Notes: generated by a model from the sequence alone, not told the origin. Positions 1-7,451 are shown, numbered from the stretch's first letter. The stretch is 24,972 nt of DNA from Candidatus Njordarchaeum guaymasense (GCA_030587605.1 JAUQYT010000144.1:1-24972); one strand, 5' to 3'. Program-made: numbers and translations.

Positions 1-148
1 TGATTCCCATTATCTTCTTGTTCTTTAACTCGTTGAAGAATCTAGTTGCTGCTTTTCCGGCTGAGTGCATGTAGGGTATGTTCCACTTGCCAGGAAACTC
101 GAGAAACTGCTCTTTCTTCTCTTCGATTTTCTTACCAGCGCTACTCAT
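1..148 (-). CDS. DUF35 (OB-fold/zinc-ribbon) acyl-CoA-associated protein, N-terminal part, runs off the left edge
   Basis: Only the first 49 residues are in the window. They start MSSAGKKIEEKK and contain FPGKWNIPYMHSAGKAATRF, followed by FFNELKNKKIMGI. This is the N-terminal helix pattern of DUF35 proteins, which in archaea lie next to thiolases; in characterised systems (the thiolase-HMG-CoA synthase complex, BbsA/BbsB) a DUF35 protein bridges or assists the acyltransferase. The zinc ribbon and OB fold should lie just outside the window. The ATG at 146-148 has a GGAGG ribosome site about 11 bases upstream. It is the last visible gene of a minus-strand run with the two thiolases, 85 bases after the nearer one. 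The family call rests on the N-terminal motif and the context. Confidence 0.75.
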   Translation of the reverse strand, partial: MSSAGKKIEEKKEQFLEFPGKWNIPYMHSAGKAATRFFNELKNKKIMGI

Positions 149-233
149 AATCTTGCTTTCCTCCTCTTCAAGAATTCTTTTTAGTCGGCTTCAATTTTGC
201 TGTTAGACTGAAGTAACCTCCTTTCTATTGCGC

Positions 234-1400
234 TTATGGTGTTCTCCCCAGTATCATCAGCGCGTGAAGTGATATCGCGCCTCCCCATGCGTGTGCCAAG
301 GCGGTTTCAACATTTGGAACCTGCATCTTATCAGCTTTCCCCATGACTTGGCGAGTTGCTTCTGCTACTCTGATTAGTCCTGTGGCGCCTATTGGATTGG
401 TGCATTCTACTCCGCCTGACGGGTCTACAGGTAGCTCTCCTTTCATGCTGGTGACACCGTTCTCAACGAGTTTTCCGCCTTCGCCCTTCCCGCAGAAGTG
501 GAGTGCTTCATACTCAAGTATCTCTTGGCAAGCAAAGGCTTCGTAGAGCTCAGCTACTTGGAGGTCCTTCAGGGGGTTCGTGATCTTCGCCTTGCGATAC
601 ACTCGCCTACCAAGCATCTCAAGCGTGTCCCAATCAGCTACGTCCAGTCGTTCTCCTGGGGAGTAGGAATCTGATATTGAACCAGCGCCCTTAACCCAGG
701 CTGGCTCCTTGCACAGTTGCTTGGCTTTCTCCTCTGAAGCAAATATGACAGCCGCTGCTCCGTCTGACCTTGGGCAGCACATGTAGAGAGTCAATGGCCA
801 GGAGATCACACCCGAGTTCATGACATCTTTGGGAGTCATGTGTAGGTGCAGATGCGCGTTGGGATTGTTGAAGGCGTTCTCGTGGTTCTTGGCTGAAACC
901 ATGGCGAAGTGCTCCATCTTTGTCCCGTACTTGGCTATGTGGGCGGCCCCCTGCACTGCTGCGATGGTTATTGCTCCAGCTCCTGTCTCCCTCTCATATA
1001 TGGGGTCTCCGGCTGTGTTGAGTACCATTTGTGCATCTTCGCACTCGCCAACTCTCTGGCAGCAAACGACGAGTACTACGTCAAAGAGGCCTGACGCAAC
1101 ATGGTAGTAGCCTGCCTGAGCAGCTGAGCCCCCAGTGGTTCCACCCGTAGATATCTTCATATAAGGCTTACCAAGAGGAGCTCCAGTTGAGTCAACATCC
1201 CATCTGTCAGGAGCCTCAACTCCATCAAATGGATCCATGCAACCATACACAACAGCATCTACGTCCTTCAGAGTTATGCCTGCGTCATTCAAAGCCGCTG
1301 TCACAGCCTCGTAGGTAATATCTGGGTGTGTGACTTCCCTTCTTTTTGTGGCTGTTCTTGTCAAGCCAGTACCGATTATAGCTGCCTTATTAACAACCAT
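234..1400 (-). CDS. Thiolase-family protein A (SCP-x/acetyl-CoA acetyltransferase-like)
   Basis: A 388-residue protein with the full thiolase length and fold signatures. It has an N-terminal AAIIGTGLTRTA strand, a central ISTGGTTGGSAAQAGYYHVASG segment (about 83-104), ELYEAFACQEILEYEAL, and a late VDPSGGVECTNPIGATG segment. Thiolases join or split acyl-CoA chains, using a Cys in a CASG-like motif, a His in GHP and a second Cys. Here the CASG position reads GTTG (Gly87), the GHP His is Asn (TNP), and the final Cys motif is AHAWGGAISLH. Classical catalysis is therefore doubtful; it may be a partner subunit or use altered chemistry. The ATG has AGGAGGGAG just upstream and follows thiolase B by 18 bases, so the two are surely co-transcribed. 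Family is confident, reaction is not. Confidence 0.85.
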   Translation of the reverse strand: MVVNKAAIIGTGLTRTATKRREVTHPDITYEAVTAALNDAGITLKDVDAVVYGCMDPFDGVEAPDRWDVDSTGAPLGKPYMKISTGGTTGGSAAQAGYYHVASGLFDVVLVVCCQRVGECEDAQMVLNTAGDPIYERETGAGAITIAAVQGAAHIAKYGTKMEHFAMVSAKNHENAFNNPNAHLHLHMTPKDVMNSGVISWPLTLYMCCPRSDGAAAVIFASEEKAKQLCKEPAWVKGAGSISDSYSPGERLDVADWDTLEMLGRRVYRKAKITNPLKDLQVAELYEAFACQEILEYEALHFCGKGEGGKLVENGVTSMKGELPVDPSGGVECTNPIGATGLIRVAEATRQVMGKADKMQVPNVETALAHAWGGAISLHALMILGRTP

Positions 1401-1418
1401 TTTCTTGCTCTCCCTCCT

Positions 1419-2585
1419 TTACTCCTTGCCTAAGATGACTACCCCATGTCCCATGGATGCCGCTCCTGCGATGTGAGTTATTCCGTGAGCCAGCGCTTTC
1501 TTCACGCCCCTGACTTGGTGCTTGCCAGCTCCACCTCTCAGTTGCAGAGCCGCCTCAACGACTCTGAAGAGACCTGCCGCGTGGTGAGGATGCGACGAAA
1601 GAGCTCCGCCCGACGGATTAACTGCAAGCTCACCAATTCGTCCGTCTTCACCCATTTCATCTATTGTTACGCCTCCACGACCCTTGTCGCAGAACTTGAG
1701 TGCCTCGTACTCCATGAGTTCATGGTAAGATGTTATGTCGTGAAGCTCAGCGACCTGCAGTTCTTTTGGAGGATTCTCTATTCCAGCCATCTTGTATGCT
1801 CTCTCAGAAGCCCACCGTAATGGAAGCAGTTCTCCTGGTTCGGCGTCCTGGAAGTAGTATGAACTCACGTTCCACGCTAACCCGTCTATCCAGACTGGGT
1901 TATCGGTGATTCTTTTGACATACTCAGACGATGCCAGAATGACTGCACATGCACCCGATGATGACGGCGGAAGGTCAAGCTTCTTCAATGGATATGAAAC
2001 CATTGGTGAATGCAAGACTTCGTCAAGCGTCACTGCTTTTCTCAGGTGAGCGTACGAGTTCTTTGCACCGTTTCTCCTATTCTTTAGGACGACTTTGGCA
2101 GCCTGTTTCTCCGTTACTCCCGTTGCTTTCATGTATCCGTTTGCATGCATCGCGAAGGAGGTCACCCAGCTGAGTCCGAACCCTCTTGTGAAAAGGTGGT
2201 CGAAAGCGAGATTCGTTACAAGCTCAAAAGGTGACTCAGTAGTTCCAATACCTGTTACCATGGCTGTGTCATATAGACCTGAAGTAAGTCTCATGTAGGC
2301 ATAGGCTAGAGAGAATGTTCCATCTTCCCCGCATCTGCTCTCGTCCTTCAGAAGGCCACCGGCTGCAGTGCAGGTGTGCATGTTTGAGATTGTCCGCCCG
2401 TCAGCGACGTCGTCTTCAGCTTGGATGATTGTTTCAAGTTCGTTTCGTTCCATCCCTGCGTCTTGAAGAGCTTTTGATGCAGCTTCGTAGACGATGTCGT
2501 AGTAGACTTGGCTTTTCCTGCTTTCACACTTGGTCTGTCCAACTCCAACTATTGCAACTCTAGGCTTAACCAAGAAGTAGGTCAC
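1419..2585 (-). CDS. Thiolase-family protein B (paralogue of A)
   Basis: A 388-residue protein, the same length as its neighbour but clearly diverged. Thiolase signatures include RVAIVGVGQTK at the N-terminus, SRCGEDGTFSLAYAYMRLTSG (about 83-103), ELHDITSYHELMEYEAL, and VNPSGGALSSHPHHAAG near residue 335. Aligned by eye, the nucleophile position falls on Gly86, with a Cys one residue earlier (Cys85). The SHP His is kept, unlike in protein A. The pair could be a heteromer with divided active-site duties, with the DUF35 protein as third component; that is inference. The start is GTG at 2583-2585 with GAGG/GGAG upstream. It is the first gene after a TATA-like box and a hairpin at 2632-2653. Confidence 0.85.
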   Translation of the reverse strand: MTYFLVKPRVAIVGVGQTKCESRKSQVYYDIVYEAASKALQDAGMERNELETIIQAEDDVADGRTISNMHTCTAAGGLLKDESRCGEDGTFSLAYAYMRLTSGLYDTAMVTGIGTTESPFELVTNLAFDHLFTRGFGLSWVTSFAMHANGYMKATGVTEKQAAKVVLKNRRNGAKNSYAHLRKAVTLDEVLHSPMVSYPLKKLDLPPSSSGACAVILASSEYVKRITDNPVWIDGLAWNVSSYYFQDAEPGELLPLRWASERAYKMAGIENPPKELQVAELHDITSYHELMEYEALKFCDKGRGGVTIDEMGEDGRIGELAVNPSGGALSSHPHHAAGLFRVVEAALQLRGGAGKHQVRGVKKALAHGITHIAGAASMGHGVVILGKE

Positions 2586-2631
2586 TCTCCATCCTCTTTT
2601 CTTCCGTATTAGCGCGTTCGGTTGATCGCTC

Positions 2632-2653
2632 GACCTAGGCGTTTCCCTAGGTC
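2632..2653. repeat. Perfect inverted repeat GACCTAGG-N6-CCTAGGTC
   Basis: GACCTAGG at 2632-2639 and CCTAGGTC at 2646-2653 are exact reverse complements around a six-base loop CGTTTC. The site lies about 47 bases upstream of the thiolase B start and about 30 bases inside the TATA-like box. It could be a repressor operator or a 5'-leader hairpin. Confidence 0.5.
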
Positions 2654-2684
2654 TACGGCTAATTTCTAAAATTGCCTAGTCCAT

Positions 2685-2696
2685 GTATATATAGAT
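2685..2696 (-). promoter_or_regulatory. TATA-like box for the thiolase operon
   Basis: Minus-strand reading TCTATATATACA is AT-rich and resembles archaeal TATA boxes. Transcription would start near 2660, giving a leader of about 75 bases that includes the hairpin at 2632-2653. Confidence 0.4.
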
Positions 2697-2922
2697 TTCA
2701 TGGCTCATAGTCCCGCTTTCGACAAGCCTGTAAAGCTAGGCGCCGTCGGAGCTCGATTCTTACATTGTGACTCATTCCTACAGGAGACTTTAGGCAAAAC
2801 ATGTCTCACAAGAACTATGATGAGAATGAGGAATCTAGGGAGAGGAATTGCGGAACACGCGAAACAGTGGGTGGGTTTCAAGACGTGTCTGCTGAGGCGC
2901 TCGTCTAGGGATAGGAAAGGCA

Positions 2923-3768
2923 CTATTTTGTTTTCCGGTAGGTGTAGAAACCTTTCCCCGTTTTTATTCCAAGTTCGCCGCGTTTTACCATGTCGGCGAG
3001 CCTTTGCGGTGGCTTGTCTTTCGGATCACCACTTTCCTTGTAGTATGCCATCTCTATGTCTAGTACCACGTCTAAACCTACAACGTCCATCATGGTGAAT
3101 GGCCCGTATGGCATTCCGGTGAATATTCTCCATGCTTTGTCAACATCCTCGATGTCAGCGTAGTCTCCATCCAATATCTTTAAGCAGTCTTTTTTTATCG
3201 CATGCCATACCCTGTTGAACACAAAGCCGAGGCACTCTCTCTTGGCAACAATTGGAACGCATCCAATGCCTACAACCCATTTTTTGCCTTTCTGGAGGGT
3301 CTCGTCGCTTGTCTTGGTTCCTCTCATGACATCGACCATGTTTCTTTGTTGTATTGGGAGATAGAAATGGAGATTCAACACCTTTTCCTTTCGCCTGACC
3401 GCATCCTCAATTCTTGAAATAGGTATTGATGAACTATTTGTGGCAATAATCGCATGTGGTGGAGCACCGCCATCTATTTCGGCGAAGACCCTCTTCTTGA
3501 GCTGCAAATCTTCTGGAACTGCTTCGATGACAAGATCGACATTTTTCAAAGCCTCAGAGAGGCTGTTGTGGTATGCGGCCGTTCCCTGGGCTCCTTTCTT
3601 TTGACTCATCTTCATTGCGTCACTTATGAATTTCTTCGCTTGATCTAGGGCCAATGGATTTATGTCAAAGACACGAACATCACAGCCATGTGTGACTGCT
3701 TGAGCACCAATGGCGCGCCCCATAGTTCCCGCGCCAACCATGCACACATTTCTAACTTCATCAGTCAT
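2923..3768 (-). CDS. 3-hydroxyacyl-CoA dehydrogenase
   Basis: NAD-dependent oxidation of 3-hydroxyacyl-CoA (or the reverse reduction), a step that pairs with thiolase chemistry. The N-terminus carries the Rossmann motif VGAGTMGRAIG. NSSSIPIS follows, then the catalytic His in HFYLPIQQRNMVDVM and Asn in GFVFNR. The C-terminal helical domain includes KAWRIFTGMPYGPFTMMDVVGLD. Twelve residues after the His the usual Glu of the His-Glu dyad is Asp (VDVM), and the usual Asn of HFFNP is Leu. The frame is open to 3783, but I chose the ATG at 3766-3768 (MTDEVRN) because GGGAGTGG sits seven bases before it and the Rossmann strand follows at the normal distance. That gives 281 residues, the family's length. 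It is 337 bases upstream of the thiolases and probably has its own promoter. Confidence 0.9.
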   Translation of the reverse strand: MTDEVRNVCMVGAGTMGRAIGAQAVTHGCDVRVFDINPLALDQAKKFISDAMKMSQKKGAQGTAAYHNSLSEALKNVDLVIEAVPEDLQLKKRVFAEIDGGAPPHAIIATNSSSIPISRIEDAVRRKEKVLNLHFYLPIQQRNMVDVMRGTKTSDETLQKGKKWVVGIGCVPIVAKRECLGFVFNRVWHAIKKDCLKILDGDYADIEDVDKAWRIFTGMPYGPFTMMDVVGLDVVLDIEMAYYKESGDPKDKPPQRLADMVKRGELGIKTGKGFYTYRKTK

Positions 3769-3987
3769 GTGTACCACTCCCATATTACGTTTCTAATTCC
3801 AGGTAGAATGACAAGGTTTTCATTCAACGATCTATGTGCCATGATTGATCTTTTAAGTCATAGCGTCAAGGCATCTACGACCTTTCTCACTAGTCTTTTG
3901 CATTTGCCTATGCGTTGCTGCCTGCGCAGAACCTCGCCTTTCTAAGGAGCTGACCCTGATGATTCTAGGGAGAGGTGGTTTCTCCGA

Positions 3988-4260
3988 TTGGACGACAAGA
4001 GTACCAAGACGCCCATTTTCCCATCCTTAGTCGAAGCAATAGAGGACGACATACAGCTCTGCCAAAAAATGAGAAACTTGATAAAGAGGCATAAGGATGT
4101 TGGGGATTCTCAGCAACGCAGAGTTCTCGGCATGATAATGACTTCACTACATGTTGCGAGGAAGCCCACGCTCTTCAGAGGTGGGGGAGAATCGCAGCGA
4201 GATTCCAGTCGGATGCTTAAATACTTTAGCATTTCTACGGTATCTCGGGGATGTACGTGA
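3988..4260 (+). CDS. Small hypothetical helical protein (doubtful)
   Basis: Ninety codons from a TTG start preceded at a good distance by GAGAGGTGG (3970-3978). The middle, SLVEAIEDDIQLCQKMRNLI and onwards to about residue 55, is charged and helix-forming with protein-like composition. The last 20 residues look random, and the frame ends inside the start of the TnpB remnant, so the original C-terminus may have been replaced by the transposon end. I recognise no family. The ribosome site and helical pattern are the only support. Confidence 0.35.
   Translation: MDDKSTKTPIFPSLVEAIEDDIQLCQKMRNLIKRHKDVGDSQQRRVLGMIMTSLHVARKPTLFRGGGESQRDSSRMLKYFSISTVSRGCT
4216..4223 (+). promoter_or_regulatory. TATA-like box of the TnpB remnant
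   Basis: CTTAAATA lies 28 bases before the ATG at 4251, which would make the transcript nearly leaderless, as is common in archaea. Confidence 0.35.
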
Positions 4261-4400
4261 GGAAGTGCCTGCCCCTCAACCTCCTCAAACCGACAAGGAC
4301 AAAGAAGAGGCTGGTACGTGAGACCTACAACACGTTCCTCGTCATTGCTCTCGAAATCAGTCGGCGCTCCCTCCTCAAACACTCTGGCGACTGCCACTAG
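4251..4400 (+). pseudogene. TnpB (IS200/IS605-family OrfB) N-terminal remnant
   Basis: A 49-residue frame starting MYVRKCLPLNLLKPTRTKKR, followed by LVRETYNTFLVIALEISRRS, matches the N-terminal start of archaeal TnpB proteins as I know them (basic strand, then LLKPT-x-x-K and a helix). TnpB is the RNA-guided nuclease of IS200/IS605-type elements and is normally about 370-420 residues. Here it stops at TAG after 49. The RuvC catalytic parts are absent, and only C-terminal TnpB sequence reappears 1.4 kb downstream fused to another gene. This is a dead fragment, or the left piece of one element whose middle was lost. Confidence 0.6.
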
Positions 4401-4592
4401 ATGAAAACGCTTTCCCCATATATATTATGCCAACAGGTAAATGATGATTTGAAAGCAGGAGTGAATTGTCGCAAGGTTCCTACATCTTCGAATCTGTTGA
4501 TGAGCCTCGGGGGAAGTCCCTCTTTGGTGAAACTTAATAAAGTTTGTAAGAAGACCATTACATATGACCTTTCGCTTTGCACATCCTTCTAG
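4401..4592 (+). pseudogene. Open frame after TnpB stub, possible further TnpB remnant
   Basis: Sixty-three codons in the same reading frame as the TnpB stub, separated from it by a single TAG and from the next gene by another TAG. The stretch SPYILCQQVNDDLKAGVNC faintly recalls the TnpB region after the first helices, but I cannot prove homology. It has no ribosome site of its own and is probably decayed sequence. A TATA-like ACTTAATAAA near 4530 could serve the downstream glycosylase gene. Confidence 0.25.
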
Positions 4593-5438
4593 ATGCAGGA
4601 TCGGTTTCTCATGAGGATAATCACGGACAGAATTGAGAACGAGATCAAAGGCGATATCACTAGAGATATTGCAGGCGGGCGGTACGCCTCGGCTGCGGAC
4701 AAACTCTCCGCAATCGTCGACAGAGTTCGCGCCAATATTCCCGAAAGCAAACGCGGGTCCTACGGAATTGTGTATTCGGTAAAAACCGTGAGTGAACTTC
4801 TCTTCAAACATCTCGTTAATCTAGATTTGTCCGCATTTGAGGTGGCATCTCAGATCTATGTGAAGGGGACTAACCATAGAGGTAGATCGGTCGGCTTAGG
4901 CATATTATCATACTATGGCTTAAGAGACCTTCAGAGAGTCCTTCCCTACTTTGAGTCTGCAGCTTCATCATCGGACTGGAACTTGCGCGAGATTTCCCAG
5001 ATGTTCTTTCGCAAAATCATAGGCGAACACCCTAAACAGGTTAGGAAATACCTGGTACGACTCACAAAATCTGATGACGGGCACCTCCGCAGATTTGTGG
5101 CTGAGACTCTCCGCCCTGTTCAGGAAAACAAGTGGTTCTTCAATGACCCTGCATACCCGCTGTCTATACTTAGGAAACTCTTCAAAGAATCGTTTCCTGA
5201 TGCACGCACCTCGGTGGGTAACAATTTGAGTGACCTAGCAAAACGACTACCAGACCTCGTATATGAGCTCGTCAAAGAGTTGGTTGACAGTGGTGACAAG
5301 AACTCCTACTGGATAGCCTATCGAGCTTGCAGAAACCTGGTGAAGAAGGAACCTACCAGAGTGATGAACCTGCTGAAAGTTGACGAATACAAGTACAAGA
5401 CCCGAGTTCATAAGAGGGAGAACCTCGAAAGTGAATAA
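4593..5438 (+). CDS. AlkC/AlkD-like HEAT-repeat DNA alkylation repair protein
   Basis: A 281-residue all-helical protein. The C-terminal half has the DNA-alkylation-repair signatures: HLRRFVAETLRP (about 169-180), a proline/leucine linker, then TSVGNNLSDLAKRLPDLVYE and WIAYRACRNLVKKEPTRVMN, matching the SVANNLNDLSK and W-x-x-x-x-(A/G)-x-R-x-L-x-K-K motifs of this family. An upstream DWNLREISQMFF helix is the usual W-x-x-RE repeat. Members remove alkylated purines using a concave HEAT-repeat surface instead of base flipping. The start is ATG 4593 (or the ATG six codons later); the ribosome site is weak. The radical SAM gene starts 16 bases after its stop, so the two look like a DNA-repair operon. 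Confidence 0.75.
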   Translation: MQDRFLMRIITDRIENEIKGDITRDIAGGRYASAADKLSAIVDRVRANIPESKRGSYGIVYSVKTVSELLFKHLVNLDLSAFEVASQIYVKGTNHRGRSVGLGILSYYGLRDLQRVLPYFESAASSSDWNLREISQMFFRKIIGEHPKQVRKYLVRLTKSDDGHLRRFVAETLRPVQENKWFFNDPAYPLSILRKLFKESFPDARTSVGNNLSDLAKRLPDLVYELVKELVDSGDKNSYWIAYRACRNLVKKEPTRVMNLLKVDEYKYKTRVHKRENLESE

Positions 5439-5833
5439 GGGGGGTCACATTGGAATGGTCACATTCATCGAGAAGGAATTCAAGTCCATTCTCAATGTAA
5501 GGAAGTTCATTGACAGCTGGTTCTGGGATAAGTACAGCATAAACCCTTATAATGGATGTCAATTCGGATGCATCTACTGCGACTCCAGAAGTGATAAGTA
5601 CCATCTCCCCACAGACTTCGAGAACATGATCATTGTCAAGAAGAATCCTGGTTCCATGCTGGATAAGTGCCTCACCAACGCCAGAACTCTTTTGCCTGAT
5701 GTTGTATCGATAGTTGGGACGACTGATCCCTACCAACCGGCTGAAAAGAAGTATGAGAACACGAGACGTTGTCTGGAGGTTCTCGCGAAGCATCGATACT
5801 CGGTCCTGATAGGAACAAAATCGAACCTGAGCC

Positions 5834-6222
5834 GAAGGAAAGTGAACCGAATTCCGTATGGCTTCCTTGGGCACGCTCTCAGACACATAGCTTGTAGGGA
5901 GCGGATACCCGTAAAGGAAATCAGCCCGAGGTACGCGTCTCAGATGTGCCCCTACTGCGGGCACACTGGCAAGACAAACTGGAGAGGTTACACATACTTC
6001 AAGTGTGCCGCATGCGGATATGAAGCGAACCGTGACCGCGTGGCGAGCCTCAACATCGCCCTCAGGGCGGCCCCAACAATGGACATGCAGATCGTTCCGA
6101 ATTTGGGCCTGTTTCCTGGGGGAGCGCCTCCGTCAGTAGGCGCGTTTGGCAAGATGAAGGGTTTGGAACGGCAGCGCCAGAAAACCCAGAGTTGCAAGCC
6201 CACACGCTTTAGCCGTGGGTAA
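5834..6222 (+). mobile_element. Right-hand remnant of an IS200/IS605-type TnpB element
   Basis: This covers the TnpB C-terminal zinc-ribbon/RuvC-III part and the right-end hairpin. No TnpA transposase is present in the window. The element joins the host radical SAM gene through internal tnpB sequence, not through an intact left end, so it reflects a deletion or recombination after insertion. Confidence 0.7.
6199..6219 (+). repeat. IS200/IS605-type right-end hairpin
   Basis: CCCAC (6199-6203) pairs with GTGGG (6215-6219) around ACGCTTTAGCC. The arrangement GCCCAC-CTTTAGC-GTGGGT at the very end of tnpB, overlapping its stop codon, is typical of these elements, where the guide RNA (omega/re RNA) scaffold also ends. 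Confidence 0.65.
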
Positions 6223-6277
6223 CTGACTAATAGATGCCAAGAATATAGCCTTGTACGGGAAACAACGAGGAAGTTGA

Positions 6278-7381
6278 TCACTGCTTCTTGATTCCTTTTG
6301 TACTCACTTGCGCAGTCCTTGTCGATGCTCCTATCTTTGTGAACATTCTTGTCTTTAGCCAGAGCGCTAAGTACACGAGGCTTACGAGGACAGGGACTTC
6401 TATTAGCGGTCCTATGACTGCGGCGAAAGCTTGTCCCGAGTTTATGCCAAAGACTCCAATGGCGACGGCGATTGCAAGCTCAAAGTTGTTGCTCGCCGCT
6501 GTGAAGGAGAGCGTAACCGTCTCAGGGTAATTGAATCTCAGCCCCCAAGATAGTATGAAGGATGCGCCGAACATGAGGAGGAAATAAGACAAGAGCGGGA
6601 TCGCCACCCTCACCACATCAAGAGGAAGATTCACAATGTATTCCCCTTTCATTGAAAACATGATTATGACGGTGAAGAGAAGACCGATGAGGGCGGTGGG
6701 GCTCAGCCTGGGAATGAGCTTTTCCTCGTACCAGACTTTTCCTTTCCTCTTTATCAAGATGAACCTGGTGATTATTCCTGCGATGAAGGGAATCCCGAGG
6801 AATATGAAGACGCTCTTGGCGATGTCGAGAACTGAGATATTCACGACCACCCCTGCTGATCCCGAGATCCAAGATGAAAGTAGTGTGATGAAGAAGTAAG
6901 CATAGATCGAGTAGAATGCTATCTGGAAGAGTGAGTTGAGGGCGACCAAGATGGCGCAGTATTCACTGTCTCCTCCTGCAAGGAGATTCCAGACTAGGAC
7001 CATCGCTATGCATCTGGCTAACCCGACTATGATGATCCCGATCCTGTATTCGGGTAGGTCAGGGAGGAAGAGCCATGCGAGTGAGAACATGAGGAATGGT
7101 CCGATTATCCAGTTAAGGAGGAGCGATACTCCAAACATCTTCTTTACGCTCTTGATTTTTGAGAGCTCCTCGTACTTCACCTTTGCGAGCGGGGGATACA
7201 TCATCCAAAGCAAGCCGATGGCGATTGGCAGCGAAACCGTGTCGATGCGCAGCATGTCTAAGATGGTTGCGATTTGAGGATATACCCATCCGGCCACGAC
7301 TCCGATAGCCATAGCGAGGAATATCCAAATCGGAAGAAATCTATCAAGGAGTGAAAGTCTCCTCAGGGTCTTCTCGGGCAT
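6278..7381 (-). CDS. ACR3-family arsenite efflux permease
   Basis: Exports As(III) as arsenite driven by membrane potential, about ten membrane spans. Hallmarks are visible: the conserved Cys in GLARCIAMVLVWNLLAGGDS followed by EYCAILVALNSLFQI, the conserved Glu in NNFELAIAVAIGVFG, and PLIEVPVLV. The frame is open to 7474, but the TATA-like box at 7452-7459 lies inside that extension. I therefore take the ATG at 7379-7381 (MPEKTLRRLSLLDRF), giving 367 residues with the first span at the usual place. The ribosome site is weak. The gene is divergent from arsR across about 300 bases, the usual arrangement for metalloid-responsive control. Its 3' end lies 56 bases from the TnpB remnant, convergent to it. 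Confidence 0.92.
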   Translation of the reverse strand: MPEKTLRRLSLLDRFLPIWIFLAMAIGVVAGWVYPQIATILDMLRIDTVSLPIAIGLLWMMYPPLAKVKYEELSKIKSVKKMFGVSLLLNWIIGPFLMFSLAWLFLPDLPEYRIGIIIVGLARCIAMVLVWNLLAGGDSEYCAILVALNSLFQIAFYSIYAYFFITLLSSWISGSAGVVVNISVLDIAKSVFIFLGIPFIAGIITRFILIKRKGKVWYEEKLIPRLSPTALIGLLFTVIIMFSMKGEYIVNLPLDVVRVAIPLLSYFLLMFGASFILSWGLRFNYPETVTLSFTAASNNFELAIAVAIGVFGINSGQAFAAVIGPLIEVPVLVSLVYLALWLKTRMFTKIGASTRTAQVSTKGIKKQ

Positions 7382-7451
7382 AGTTGACACCGCTGTCCCG
7401 CTTCGTATTGACGTATTCAAGTTCTTGAATATGATTCCTTGCAGGAGGAGG

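Larger units (their letters stand above)
2586..2922. other. 337-base intergenic region upstream of the thiolase operon
   Basis: No convincing gene on either strand; the open frames here do not resemble proteins. It holds a perfect 8-base inverted repeat and a TATA-like box (both listed separately) near its left side. The right part (2700-2922) shows nothing recognisable. Confidence 0.5.
5455..6222 (+). pseudogene. Chimera: truncated SPL-like radical SAM protein fused in frame to TnpB C-terminus
   Basis: From ATG 5455 (GGGGGG ribosome site about 10 bases upstream; the frame is open from 5380) the protein has 255 residues. The first 125 or so are a radical SAM enzyme of the spore-photoproduct-lyase-like group: WFWDKYSINPYNGC, then CQFGCIYCDSRS with the Cys-x3-Cys-x2-Cys cluster motif, GTTDPYQPAEKKYENTRRCL, and IGTKSNL. 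After about 5830 it switches to TnpB: RRKVNRIPYGFLGHALRHIA, SPRYASQMCPYCGH...CAACGYEANRDRVASLNIALRA, with both zinc-ribbon Cys pairs and the last RuvC Asp. The radical SAM barrel is cut in half and TnpB lacks its first two acidic residues, so neither enzyme is likely to work. The in-frame fusion could still be translated. Confidence 0.75.

Noticed and set aside
2700..3098. 132-codon plus-strand ORF
   Set aside because: It runs into the dehydrogenase gene on the opposite strand, has no family resemblance, and no ribosome site was seen.
4110..4397. 95-codon minus-strand ORF
   Set aside because: Antisense to the TnpB N-terminal fragment and to the small ORF; its composition fits a shadow frame.
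4398..4592. TAG readthrough (pyrrolysine) joining three in-frame ORFs
   Set aside because: TAG is the ordinary stop of many intact genes in this window (arsR, thioredoxin-like, bacterioferritin, superoxide dismutase), and the joined product would fuse unrelated proteins.
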